Origin: Haloferax prahovense DSM 18310
Lineage (GTDB): Archaea; Halobacteriota; Halobacteria; Halobacteriales; Haloferacaceae
Direction: 5' to 3'
NCBI RefSeq assembly: GCF_000336815.1
Contig: NZ_AOLG01000009.1
Location: forward strand, 59,000-122,999
Length of the DNA stretch: 64,000 bases
The position numbers and the translations under genes are program-made. Below are positions 35,660 to 44,023 of the stretch, piece by piece. The notes beneath the pieces are model-generated. The model was given only the letters and a program-made list of their open reading frames with translations. It had not been told where the DNA came from and did no database searches. Positions within the stretch are counted from its first letter, which is position 1, and the number at the start of each line of letters is the position of its first letter.

Positions 35660-36250
35660 TTACTTGCCGCGGCCGTTGCCGGCGCGGATGGACGGACGGA
35701 TGTGCTCCGTGCCCTTGCCGCGGTTCTGGAGACCGCGGTTCTTCTTGCCCGCGTTGGTGAGACCGCGGAAGGCGCGGCCGTCGTGGGTGTTGTCGCAGAT
35801 CCAGTTGAGGTCGTCGTCGTTCTGGATGGCCGGGTGCTCGGGGTCGACGAGGATGACTTCCTGCCACTTCTGGGAGCCGTCCTGTCCGACGCCGTAGGAG
35901 TTCAGCACGCGCAGGTTGGGGTGCTTGCGAGAGGCACGCTCCTCCGCGATGCGCGGGATGGACTTGCGGCGGCCGATGCGGTTGACGCCCTGGCGCTTCG
36001 TGCGGCGGCCGGCCTTGTGGCGCTGTTTGCGCGCGCCGCCCTTGCGGACGGAGACGCGGACCACGACGATGCCCTGCTTGGCTTTGTAGCCGAGCTCACG
36101 GGCCTTGTCGAGGCGGGTGGGGCGCTCGATGCGCTCGATAGCGCCCTGCTCGCGCCACTCCTGTTTTCGCTGCCACTGGAGTTCGGCCAGCTTGCCTTCC
36201 TTCGGGGTCTTCCACGCTTCCTTGATGTGGGAATAGAAGCTTCGTGCCAT
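35660..36250 (-). CDS. rpl15e: 50S ribosomal protein L15e
   Basis: A 196-residue protein of archaeal/eukaryotic family L15e, beginning [20 protein letters not shown]. It is rich in R and K, with the conserved blocks [16 protein letters not shown] and [19 protein letters not shown]. It is one of the few basic proteins in the window and binds 23S rRNA. The length is normal. A long 5' region with two inverted repeats precedes it (36287-36329), and a TATA-like CTTAACC on the minus strand lies at about 36385. Confidence 0.95.
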   Translation of the reverse strand: MARSFYSHIKEAWKTPKEGKLAELQWQRKQEWREQGAIERIERPTRLDKARELGYKAKQGIVVVRVSVRKGGARKQRHKAGRRTKRQGVNRIGRRKSIPRIAEERASRKHPNLRVLNSYGVGQDGSQKWQEVILVDPEHPAIQNDDDLNWICDNTHDGRAFRGLTNAGKKNRGLQNRGKGTEHIRPSIRAGNGRGK

Positions 36251-36286
36251 TGTATATCACCGCGGGCGCTTGCGATTCAGTCCGTC

Positions 36287-36329
36287 GGGGAACTCCCCTG
36301 AGACCACATTTCGTCCCGTTCGTGACGGG
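36287..36329 (-). promoter_or_regulatory. Two inverted repeats in the rpl15e leader
   Basis: GGGGaactCCCC (36287-36298) and CCCGTtcgtgACGGG (36315-36329) lie between the likely promoter (about 36385) and the start at 36250. If transcribed they form two hairpins in the mRNA leader. A feedback site for the ribosomal protein is possible but unproven. Confidence 0.4.
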
Positions 36330-36551
36330 TGCCCTCTGGCGTGCCCGCATTGCCAGCGAGTTGGCGGAACTACCAACAGGGGAGGGTTAAGGACTTCGGA
36401 TTGGGAACTGGCATGCGGTAGTGACACACGCGGTTCTCGTGGCTGTTGAAGGGGAATCAGCTGTTGCCCTTCCATACCGTCGAGGCGTCGTGGCGACCCT
36501 CACAGGAACACATATGCTACCACACATCAATATTCGCGGTGGAGAAGGGTC

Positions 36552-37097
36552 ATGACCGACGCAGATACGCGGGGGATGGAGACGATAGACGCGGGACCGA
36601 TGCTCCCCGGCGGGAGTGCCACCGAGTTCGCGGACGCATACGTCGAACTGTGGAACACCCGGAACTACGCCGCAATTCCGCGGCTGGTCTCGGAGTCGTT
36701 CGTGATGTACGACCCGGCCGCCCCGGCGGAGGGAATTCCCGGACCGAAGCGCGAGGTCCACGGGCGCGACGGTCTCCGACAGTTCGTCGAGGGAGTGACG
36801 ACCGGCTATCCAGATTTCGAGATTACGGTCCTCGAACTGCTCGCCGGCGACGGCGTCGTGATGTACGAAGCCCGGTTGACGGGAACGCACGACGGCCCCC
36901 TCGACGGTCTCCCGCCGACCGGCCGGACGATTGACATTCGGGTCGTCTCGGTGCTCCGTCTCGACGGGGACTACATCAGCGAACACCGCGCGTACTTCGA
37001 CATGCGAGAAGTGGCGGAACAACTCGGACTGACGTTCCCCACGGTGATTCGACAGGTACCGAGGCTCGTCGCCGGAAAGCTCCGCGGCGGGCTGTGA
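36552..37097 (+). CDS. SnoaL-like ester cyclase family protein
   Basis: A 181-residue protein of the SnoaL/NTF2-like fold: FADAYVELWNTRNYAAIPRL at the start and GLRQFVEGVTTGYPDFEITV in the middle. These are characteristic of the ester-cyclase/polyketide-cyclase-like superfamily. Such proteins are usually small hydrolases, isomerases or ligand binders; the substrate is unknown. The ATG at 36552 follows an AT-rich block (CACATCAATATTCGCGG). It stands alone between rpl15e and the sugar transporter. Confidence 0.78.
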   Translation: MTDADTRGMETIDAGPMLPGGSATEFADAYVELWNTRNYAAIPRLVSESFVMYDPAAPAEGIPGPKREVHGRDGLRQFVEGVTTGYPDFEITVLELLAGDGVVMYEARLTGTHDGPLDGLPPTGRTIDIRVVSVLRLDGDYISEHRAYFDMREVAEQLGLTFPTVIRQVPRLVAGKLRGGL

Positions 37098-37173
37098 GAC
37101 CGGTCGCTCTCACGGCGCGTTGGTACCAGCCGAATCGACGACCGGTGAAAAAAATCCGAGCGAGTCGCCGCGT

Positions 37174-38250
37174 TTAGCCTTCCATCCCACCGAACGACAG
37201 GCCACCTTCGATGTAGCGCTGTGCGAATAGGTAGATGAGCATAATCGGAGCGGCGAACGTCAGCGCGAACGCCGAGAACCGGGCCCACGGGATGGAGTAC
37301 CGGCCGACGAGCGAGTACAGTCCGACGGGAAGGGTGTAGTTGTCCGTCGAAAGCAGCGTCTGGGCGACGACGAACTCGGTCCATCCGGTGAGGAAGGTGA
37401 AGATGAACACCGTCGCCAGCCCCGCCTTCGACAGGGGGAGGATGATTTCGGTGACGATTTTCCACGACGGCGCGCCGTCCATCATCGCGGCCTCCTCGTA
37501 GGAGACGGGAATCCCGTCCATGTACGTCTTCAGCAGCCACGTGTTGAACGGGACCGCGGTGGCGGCGTAGTACGCCGACAGCGCGAGCTTGCTGTCGTTG
37601 AACCCGAACTGGACGAACAGGGCGTACAGCGCGATGAGGAGCGCGACGCCAAGCCCGCCGCCGATTTGGGTGAACAGCACGTAGCCGTACAGCACCTTCG
37701 AGCGCCCGATGAACTGCCGGCGCGACAGCGCGTACGCGCTGGGGACGATGAGACACATCGCCAGTATCACCGTCGGAATCGCCACGGTGAGGCTGTTCGC
37801 GAAGAACCGTTTGAACTCGGAGGTCTCGGTGACCCCGTACTGCGACACGTCGAGGAACGTCAGTTCGGGCGTCTGCAGGAACACCTCGTAGCCGCCGAGG
37901 CCGAGGCTGATGCGGTAGCTCGGGACGATGAGGTCGCCGATGACCCACAGGAACGGCTCGATGGTCGGGTCGGCCGGCCACAGGCGAATCCCGCTCGACG
38001 AGTACAGCGACGCGCCGGTGCCCGAGAAGGCCCCGACGGCGACCCAGTACAGCGGGAACAACAGGAGCGCGACGACGACCGCGGCACCGAGGGTGATGCC
38101 GGCGGTCTTCAGCACCGTCGCGGGGCTGACGCGCCCCTCGCGGATGCCTTCGAGGGTGTACTTGGCGTCCTTGACCGACTCGACGGGAGCCATCGCGGCG
38201 GTCCGCGCGTCGTCGGCGAGCTCGGCCGCGATGTCGGAGATGACGCTCAT
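37174..38250 (-). CDS. Sugar ABC transporter permease, MalG type
   Basis: A 358-residue inner-membrane permease of the CUT1 family. The EAA loop YEEAAMMDGAPSWKIVTEII (251-270), which contacts the ATPase, is followed by LPLSKAGLATVF. An N-terminal cytoplasmic segment (about 1-45) and a long first external loop (about 78-145) make it larger than typical MalG (about 290). Six helices are predicted. It overlaps the upstream MalF-type gene by four bases and is last in the operon binding protein-MalF-MalG. The context with glucoamylase and amylase points to maltodextrin uptake. Confidence 0.9.
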   Translation of the reverse strand: MSVISDIAAELADDARTAAMAPVESVKDAKYTLEGIREGRVSPATVLKTAGITLGAAVVVALLLFPLYWVAVGAFSGTGASLYSSSGIRLWPADPTIEPFLWVIGDLIVPSYRISLGLGGYEVFLQTPELTFLDVSQYGVTETSEFKRFFANSLTVAIPTVILAMCLIVPSAYALSRRQFIGRSKVLYGYVLFTQIGGGLGVALLIALYALFVQFGFNDSKLALSAYYAATAVPFNTWLLKTYMDGIPVSYEEAAMMDGAPSWKIVTEIILPLSKAGLATVFIFTFLTGWTEFVVAQTLLSTDNYTLPVGLYSLVGRYSIPWARFSAFALTFAAPIMLIYLFAQRYIEGGLSFGGMEG

Positions 38251-39182
38251 GCGTCGTCCACCCCGTCGGCGAGCTGTCCCTTCTTGACGTTCAGCATCAT
38301 GAAGACGCCGATGACGGCCACGGCGACGAGCATGATCGCCGCGCCCTCACCGTACTTCTGGAAGCGGAACGCCTCGCGGTAGCCGTAGACGATGAGCAGT
38401 TCGTTCGTCCGCGACGGCCCGCCCTGATTGAACACGTACGGGATGAGGAACTGCTGGAACGACGCCGCGGCCGTGAGAATCGAGGCGAACAGCACGGGGC
38501 GCTTGATAGAGGGAAGCGTCACGTGCAGGAAGCGGGCGAAGAAGCCCGCGCCGTCTATCATCGCCGCCTCGTGGAGCTCCTCGGAAACGTCCTGCAGGGC
38601 GCTCACGGTGATGATGACCATGAATGGGTACGCCAGCCACGCCTCGGTGACGTTGTAGGCGAGGAAAGCCATCCAGCGCTCGGAGAGCCAGGCGATGGAG
38701 TCGAGGCCGGCCATCCGGAGGAACTGGTTGGCGAGGCCGAACTCGGCCGAACTGAAGATGCCGCGCCAGATGGTGATGGTGAAGATGCCCGGCAGGCCGA
38801 GGGGGATGATGATGAGCGCGCGCATGAACCGCTTGCCGCGGACGCGCTCGCCGGTCACCACGAGACCGATGCCGAGGCCGACGAGCACCTTGAGCGCGAC
38901 CGACGTGGCGACGAACAGCCACGTCACGCCCATCGAATTCCAGAACTGACCGTCCGAGAGGACCGTCACGTAGTTGGCGAGGCCGACCCACTGCTCTTTG
39001 CCCTGGAACAGCGTGGCCGGCTCCGCGTTGGTGAACGAGAGATACACCAGGTACAGGACGGGAAAGAGCATGAACGCGAGGAAGACGAACAGCCCCGGCA
39101 GTACCAACAGCAAGGGCAGGTCGTCCTTGCTCACGACCGGGCTGTCCGCGACGCGCTCGACGGCGCTGTCGACGACGCTCAT
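38247..39182 (-). CDS. Sugar ABC transporter permease, MalF type
   Basis: A 311-residue permease of the CUT1 family with six predicted helices. TM1 is LPLLLVLPGLFVFLAFMLF (22-40). The EAA loop is LHEAAMIDGAGFFARFLHVT (203-222). It pairs with the MalG-type permease to form the channel. It starts five bases after the binding-protein gene ends and overlaps the next gene by four bases, so the three are one mRNA. Substrate specificity for maltodextrin is inferred from the neighbouring hydrolases. Confidence 0.9.
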   Translation of the reverse strand: MSVVDSAVERVADSPVVSKDDLPLLLVLPGLFVFLAFMLFPVLYLVYLSFTNAEPATLFQGKEQWVGLANYVTVLSDGQFWNSMGVTWLFVATSVALKVLVGLGIGLVVTGERVRGKRFMRALIIIPLGLPGIFTITIWRGIFSSAEFGLANQFLRMAGLDSIAWLSERWMAFLAYNVTEAWLAYPFMVIITVSALQDVSEELHEAAMIDGAGFFARFLHVTLPSIKRPVLFASILTAAASFQQFLIPYVFNQGGPSRTNELLIVYGYREAFRFQKYGEGAAIMLVAVAVIGVFMMLNVKKGQLADGVDDA

Positions 39183-39187
39183 CGTCC

Positions 39188-40486
39188 TTACTCCCAGTTA
39201 GACCGGATGTTTTCTTCGGCCTTCGTGAACGCGGGTTCGAGTTCCGCGTCGCCGTTTTTCACGCTGTTGAAGGCGTCTTCGAGCGGCCCCCACACGTCGC
39301 CCATGTTCGGGTGCGTCGGGATGGGCGTGCCGAGCGAGACGGACTCCGAGAAGCCCTGGACGGCCTCGGGGAGGTCGCTGCTCGTGGCGAGTTCCTTGTG
39401 GACCGGGATGTAGCCGAACTCCTCGGCGTTCGCCGAGAGCACGTCGGTGTTCGTCGTGTACCACTCGGCGAACGCGCGGGACGCCGCCGCCGTCGCCTCG
39501 TCGCCCTCCAGCGTCGAGGTGAAATAGAGCTGCTTGACCGTCGTGTACGGCTTGGGCTCGGCGTCGCCCTCGGGCGAGGGGAGCCGGGCGATGCCGGCGT
39601 CGATGTCGTTGGAGCGAACGTCGCCGAGGAACCACGGCCCGTTGATGGCGAAGGGCACGTTGCCCTCGAGGAAGACGGCCGCCTGCGGGTCGTAGCCCGT
39701 GTCCTTCGGCTGGTACGGGACGAAGTTGTCGAGGATGAACTGGAACCCGTCGAGGGTCGCCTCGTTCGACAGGCCGAGTTCGACGTTCGACTCGTCGAAG
39801 TAGTAGCCGCCGAAGGCGTGCGCCCACGCGCTCATGAAGTAGGCGTTCAGCGGGTAGCTGACGCCGTACATCCCGTTTTCGGGGTCGTGGTACTCCTCCA
39901 TGATGGCTTTCATGTCGGCGATGGTCTCGGGCGCTTCGTCCACCATCTCCTTGTTGTAGATGAGGCCGACGGTCTCGGCCGCGTAGGGGAGCGCGACGGT
40001 CGCGCCGTCGAACTGGACCGCCTCCTGTGCGGGGCGGGTGTAGACCGAGAGGTCAACGTCCAGCTGGTCGCTCTGGTCCGAGAGGAAGCCGTTCTGGTAG
40101 TACTCGCCGGTCCAGTCGTGGGCCCAGTCGAACATGCCCGCGCCCTGCCCGGCGGGGATGGCGGAGGTCGTCTTCTTCCGGAGGTCGGCGATTTCGGCGG
40201 GGTTGGCCGTGTGGGCCGTCTCCGAGGTGAACGTCTCGGCGTTGGCTTCGAGCGCCTTCTTCTCGGCTTCCGCGCGCTGGTGCCAGAGCGTGAACGTCCC
40301 GCTCGGGCCCGCAGACTCGGTCTCCGCTCCCGCGGTGGTCTCTTCGCCACCGTCGTCGCCCTCCGCACCGCTCTGTTCGGGCGTCTGCGTCGAATCGGTC
40401 TCCGACACGCCCACGCACCCTGCGAGTGCGCCGACGGCCGTCGTGCCTGCCAGTTGCTTCAGGATTGTGCGGCGGTTCATTGGCAT
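39188..40486 (-). CDS. Sugar-binding lipoprotein of the ABC importer, MalE type
   Basis: A 432-residue binding protein. The Tat signal NRRTILKQLAGTTAVG ends in lipobox LAGC (lipidated C24), followed by an E/T/A-rich linker and a MalE-like type 2 fold (FTLWHQRAEAEKKALEANAE onward). It captures oligosaccharide outside the cell. Two starts are possible, 40486 (MPMNRR) and 40480 (MNRR); both keep the signal peptide. The promoter on the minus strand contains TTAAATATAT flanked by GAACTAT/ATAGTTC inverted repeats. It diverges from the ATPase gene. Confidence 0.9.
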   Translation of the reverse strand: MPMNRRTILKQLAGTTAVGALAGCVGVSETDSTQTPEQSGAEGDDGGEETTAGAETESAGPSGTFTLWHQRAEAEKKALEANAETFTSETAHTANPAEIADLRKKTTSAIPAGQGAGMFDWAHDWTGEYYQNGFLSDQSDQLDVDLSVYTRPAQEAVQFDGATVALPYAAETVGLIYNKEMVDEAPETIADMKAIMEEYHDPENGMYGVSYPLNAYFMSAWAHAFGGYYFDESNVELGLSNEATLDGFQFILDNFVPYQPKDTGYDPQAAVFLEGNVPFAINGPWFLGDVRSNDIDAGIARLPSPEGDAEPKPYTTVKQLYFTSTLEGDEATAAASRAFAEWYTTNTDVLSANAEEFGYIPVHKELATSSDLPEAVQGFSESVSLGTPIPTHPNMGDVWGPLEDAFNSVKNGDAELEPAFTKAEENIRSNWE

Positions 40487-40498
40487 AACGAATCTATG

Positions 40499-40529
40499 AT
40501 GAACTATGTGTTCATATATTTAATAGTTC
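40499..40529 (-). promoter_or_regulatory. Binding-protein promoter with flanking inverted repeats
   Basis: On the minus strand GAACTAT (40523-40529) and ATAGTTC (40501-40507) enclose a TATA-like stretch TTAAATATAT. A second symmetric element, ATGAACtatgtGTTCAT (40499-40515), overlaps it. A further GAACTAT occurs at 40643 next to the ATPase promoter (AAAATATAAT). These are candidate TrmB-type operators controlling both divergent units. Confidence 0.55.
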
Positions 40530-40709
40530 GGAATGACGGCCGCATTCGCGGAGAAAATTGCCACTCCAGTGGTCGGGTGCGATTCACCATATCGGGTAGA
40601 GAGGCCCTCTGAATGCCAAAAACAAGTGATAAAATATAATACGAACTATTGCATCACAAATTCAGAAAATAGGAAAACGATTATGGACGATGGGGCTAGA
40701 CAGAGAGTA

Positions 40710-41849
40710 ATGGCACGTCTCACGCTCGAAGCGCTTCGCAAGGAGTACGACCGGGGTCGCGTCGTCGCCGTCGAGGACCTCTCGCTCGACGTCGAGGACG
40801 GCGAGTTCATCACCGTCGTCGGCCCGTCAGGCTGCGGGAAGTCGACGACGCTCCGCATGGTCGCGGGGCTGGAATCGCCCTCCGGCGGCACGATTCGAAT
40901 CGGCGGCGAGGACGTCACGGACCAGCACGCCCGCAAGCGCGACGTGGCGATGGTGTTCCAGAACTACGCGCTGTACCCGCACAAGACCGTCATGCAGAAC
41001 ATGGCGTTCGGCCTGCGGATGAGCACCGACCTCTCGAAGGACGAGCGCCGCGAGCGCGTCCGCGAGACGGCGGCGATGATGGGCATCGAGAACCTCCTCG
41101 ACGACAAGCCCGACGAGCTGTCCGGCGGGCAGAAACAGCGGGTCGCGCTCGGCCGCGCCATCGTCCGCGAACCCGACGTGTTCCTCTTCGACGAGCCGCT
41201 TTCGAACCTCGACGCGAAGCTCCGCACCACGATGCGGACCGAGATTCAGCGCCTCCAGAACGAGCTCGGCATCACCTCGCTGTACGTCACGCACGACCAG
41301 GAGGAGGCGATGACGATGGGCGACAAAATCGTCATCCTCAACGACGGAAAGCTCCAGCAGGTCGGCCGCCCGAAGGACGTGTACGAGAACCCCGCCAACG
41401 AGTTCGTCGGCGGCTTCGTCGGTTCGCCCTCGATGAACTTTCTCGACGTGTCGGTCGAACGCGAGGGCGACCGCCTCGTCCTCGTCGGCGACGGTCCCTT
41501 CTCCTACCGCCTGTCCGAGTCGTTCTCGGCGACGCTCCGCGAGGCCACCGACGCGGCCGACCTCCGCGTCGGCGTCCGCCCGGAGGACGTGGTGACGGCC
41601 TCGTCCGGCGAGAACGTCGTCGACTCGACCGTCGGCGTCGTCGAGCCCATCGGCTCGGACAACTACCTCCACCTTGACATCGGCCCCGACTTCATCGCCC
41701 GCGTCGACTCGGACATCGAACCCGAGACGGGCGAGACGGTCGGCGTCACCTTCGACGAGTCGGACCTCCACGTCTTCCACCCGCGGACCGGCGAGTCGCT
41801 CCTCTACCGCGAGTCTAAGCGGCGCGCGGCCCCGACGCAGCAGGCGTGA
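40710..41849 (+). CDS. Sugar ABC transporter ATP-binding protein, MalK type
   Basis: A 379-residue ATPase. Walker A is GPSGCGKST (38-46), the signature is LSGGQKQR (137-144) and Walker B is VFLFDEPLSNLD (157-168). A C-terminal TOBE/OB regulatory domain (about 240-379) is typical of CUT1 ATPases. It powers the neighbouring MalF/MalG-type permeases. The start at 40710 (MARLTLEALRKEY) matches the family; the in-frame ATG at 40683 would add nine residues. It is divergent from the binding-protein operon. Its 3' end meets the glucoamylase gene tail to tail. Confidence 0.92.
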   Translation: MARLTLEALRKEYDRGRVVAVEDLSLDVEDGEFITVVGPSGCGKSTTLRMVAGLESPSGGTIRIGGEDVTDQHARKRDVAMVFQNYALYPHKTVMQNMAFGLRMSTDLSKDERRERVRETAAMMGIENLLDDKPDELSGGQKQRVALGRAIVREPDVFLFDEPLSNLDAKLRTTMRTEIQRLQNELGITSLYVTHDQEEAMTMGDKIVILNDGKLQQVGRPKDVYENPANEFVGGFVGSPSMNFLDVSVEREGDRLVLVGDGPFSYRLSESFSATLREATDAADLRVGVRPEDVVTASSGENVVDSTVGVVEPIGSDNYLHLDIGPDFIARVDSDIEPETGETVGVTFDESDLHVFHPRTGESLLYRESKRRAAPTQQA

Positions 41850-41912
41850 AGAAGTAGTTCGCTGTTTTCTCGCGGCGATCCCGCGCTGTTCGACAGCCGC
41901 GTCGCCGCCGAC

Positions 41913-43919
41913 TTACTCCCCGTCGAAGGCGTCGTCGGCGCGGAGCGTCGCCAGCGTCGCCAGCCGGAGCGCGTGCGGCCAGCCGAGCGGCGTCGCGCTG
42001 TCGGGCGTGCCGTCGTCGAAGAACTGCTCCGCGAGGTAGCCCTCGTCGGTGCACAGCGGGCCGTCGGGGAGGACGAGGGCGAGAAGTGCCCGGCCCTCGT
42101 CGGCGAACTCCTCAGCCCGGTCGTCGCCGTGTTCGGCCAGCAGGGCGGCGAGTTCGACGCCGGCGTTCGCGCCCCACGCGGTCGAGACGGTCCAAATCTT
42201 CTCGGAGGACTGCTCGCGCATCCGCCAGTCGTCGCCCTCGAAGCGGACGAGTCCCTTCACGTCGCTGTCGTCGGGGTCGTGCCAGAGCCCGTCGAAGACG
42301 GACTCGACGTGGCGGACGAGCCGGTCCAGCCGGTCGTCGTCGACAGTTTCGAGTCGGTCGTAGGTCCGGTGGGCCGACGCGAGCGCGAGCGCGGCGGAGT
42401 CGTAGCGGTCGTCGAGTTCGCCGTCGGCGACGCGGAGGGCGTAACAGCCGCGGCCCTCGCTCCAGAGGTGGTCGATGCCCTCGTACACCTCCCGGGCGCG
42501 CGCTGCGGCGCGGTCGGTCAGCGCCGAGTCGAGGTCAGACAGCGCGAGTTCGGCGTAGGCTTCGAGAAACGTCGCCGCGGTGTGGCTGAACCGGCCGGTC
42601 ATGTTCTCCCACGCGTTCTGGCAGTCGACCGGGAGGCCGTCGTCGCCGAGGGTGTCGTCGAGGCTGTCGAGGGCGCTCGCGAGCGTCTCTTCGATGTCGG
42701 CGCGGAGGTCGTCGTCGGCACAGCGGTCGTGGTAGGCCGCGAGGAAGGCGATGACGCTCCCGGTCTGGTCGGCCTGATAGTCCGCGTCGTCGCCGGATTC
42801 GAGGCGCGCGTTCGCCCAGCCGGGCGCGAGCGAGCCGTCGAAGGGCCAGACGCGGTGGGGCCACGAGCCGTCCTCGCGCTGGGTGCGGCAGTAGGCGCGG
42901 GCGCTCCGCTCGTGCCACGCGCCGAGGCCGAGGTCGAGCCGCTCGTCGGACTCGAAGAGGAACGTCGAGATTTCGGCGTCGTCGCGGAACCACGTGTAGC
43001 CGTAGCCGCCCGAGTAGGCGTAGTAGGGGTCGAAGTCGGGGCCGGCGATACGGAGACCGAGTGCGCCCGAAAGCAGCGAGAGCACGCGAATGTCGTCGTG
43101 CATCGCCGCCGATTCGGGGTGGTCGGGGACCGCGCCTTCGACCTGTCCTGCGGTGCGCTCGCGGAGGTCGTCGAGGTCGCGGGCGACGAGGTCGCGGACG
43201 CGGTCCAGCGCGTTCTCGCGGTCCGTCTCGGTGTCGTCGGTGAGCAGGTGGCCGACGGCGGCCGCGCCCGCCTCGAACGGGACCGTCCCGACGACCGCGC
43301 CGCTCAGTTGGCCCTCCTCGTAGCAGTCGTCGGTGCGGGGTCGCGGCAGTTCGACCTCGCCCTCCGAGAGCAGTTCGTCGAAGCCCTCGGGCACGCGCCC
43401 CTCGACGTGTTCGAACCCCGGCGACGACGCGAGGAAGTCGTGTTCCTCGGCGTGGTAGGCCTCGACGGCGTCGCCGTGGGTCAGTTGCCCGACGAGCGTG
43501 TCGCGACCGTCCGGCTGGAAGTGGACGAAGGCGACGAGCTCCACGTCGGCGTCGGTCTCGAACCGGCTGACGTGGCCGTCGCCGACCCCCAGGTCGTACT
43601 GCGTCACGCCGCCGTGGGGCGTCTCGTGTTCGGTGACGACGAGCGCGCCGTCGCCCGCGTACGACTGGCTCGCGCCCTCGTCGAACCAGTGGACGCCGGT
43701 CTCGTCGCCGACGGGGCGGACGCCGAACCGGGAGCGCTCGACGCCCCAGAGCCCGGACAGCGGGTAGCCGAAGTCGCGGAGCGAGCCGTCGGTCTCGACG
43801 TGGACTAATCGGCTTTCGAGACCCGAAAACAGGCCGCTCGTCGTCCGTCGCTCGCCCGGGAACCGAGTCGGGTGGTCTGCGTGCCGCTTGTAGTCGGCCA
43901 GCGCGTCGCGTAGTTGCAT
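41913..43919 (-). CDS. GH15 glucoamylase (glucan 1,4-alpha-glucosidase)
   Basis: A 668-residue two-domain enzyme. The N-terminal beta-sandwich domain (about 1-260) is followed by the (alpha/alpha)6 GH15 catalytic domain with GGYGYTWFRDDAE (about 302), EDGSWPHRVWPFDG and WTVSTAWGANAGVELAA (about 575). It releases glucose from maltodextrin ends. The absence of a signal peptide indicates a cytoplasmic enzyme acting on imported oligosaccharides. It diverges from the GH13 gene, sharing a 104-base promoter region with GATTATTATC on the minus strand about 28 bases upstream, consistent with a leaderless start. Confidence 0.9.
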   Translation of the reverse strand: MQLRDALADYKRHADHPTRFPGERRTTSGLFSGLESRLVHVETDGSLRDFGYPLSGLWGVERSRFGVRPVGDETGVHWFDEGASQSYAGDGALVVTEHETPHGGVTQYDLGVGDGHVSRFETDADVELVAFVHFQPDGRDTLVGQLTHGDAVEAYHAEEHDFLASSPGFEHVEGRVPEGFDELLSEGEVELPRPRTDDCYEEGQLSGAVVGTVPFEAGAAAVGHLLTDDTETDRENALDRVRDLVARDLDDLRERTAGQVEGAVPDHPESAAMHDDIRVLSLLSGALGLRIAGPDFDPYYAYSGGYGYTWFRDDAEISTFLFESDERLDLGLGAWHERSARAYCRTQREDGSWPHRVWPFDGSLAPGWANARLESGDDADYQADQTGSVIAFLAAYHDRCADDDLRADIEETLASALDSLDDTLGDDGLPVDCQNAWENMTGRFSHTAATFLEAYAELALSDLDSALTDRAAARAREVYEGIDHLWSEGRGCYALRVADGELDDRYDSAALALASAHRTYDRLETVDDDRLDRLVRHVESVFDGLWHDPDDSDVKGLVRFEGDDWRMREQSSEKIWTVSTAWGANAGVELAALLAEHGDDRAEEFADEGRALLALVLPDGPLCTDEGYLAEQFFDDGTPDSATPLGWPHALRLATLATLRADDAFDGE

Positions 43920-43981
43920 TGCTGAGTCGTGGGACCCCCGCAGATAATAATCTTGGTGTAATGTTCCTTCAAACTTTCATG

Positions 43982-43995
43982 CCGTTTCGAAACGG
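43982..43995. promoter_or_regulatory. Palindrome between glucoamylase and amylase genes
   Basis: CCGTTTCGAAACGG is a perfect 14-base palindrome, 29 bases before the amylase start and 63 bases from the glucoamylase start. It sits in the only intergenic space of this divergent pair and is a candidate operator for the TrmB-type regulator or another sugar regulator. Confidence 0.5.
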
Positions 43996-44023
43996 TAAGG
44001 GCCCCCCTCCCCGGAGAGGTGGT

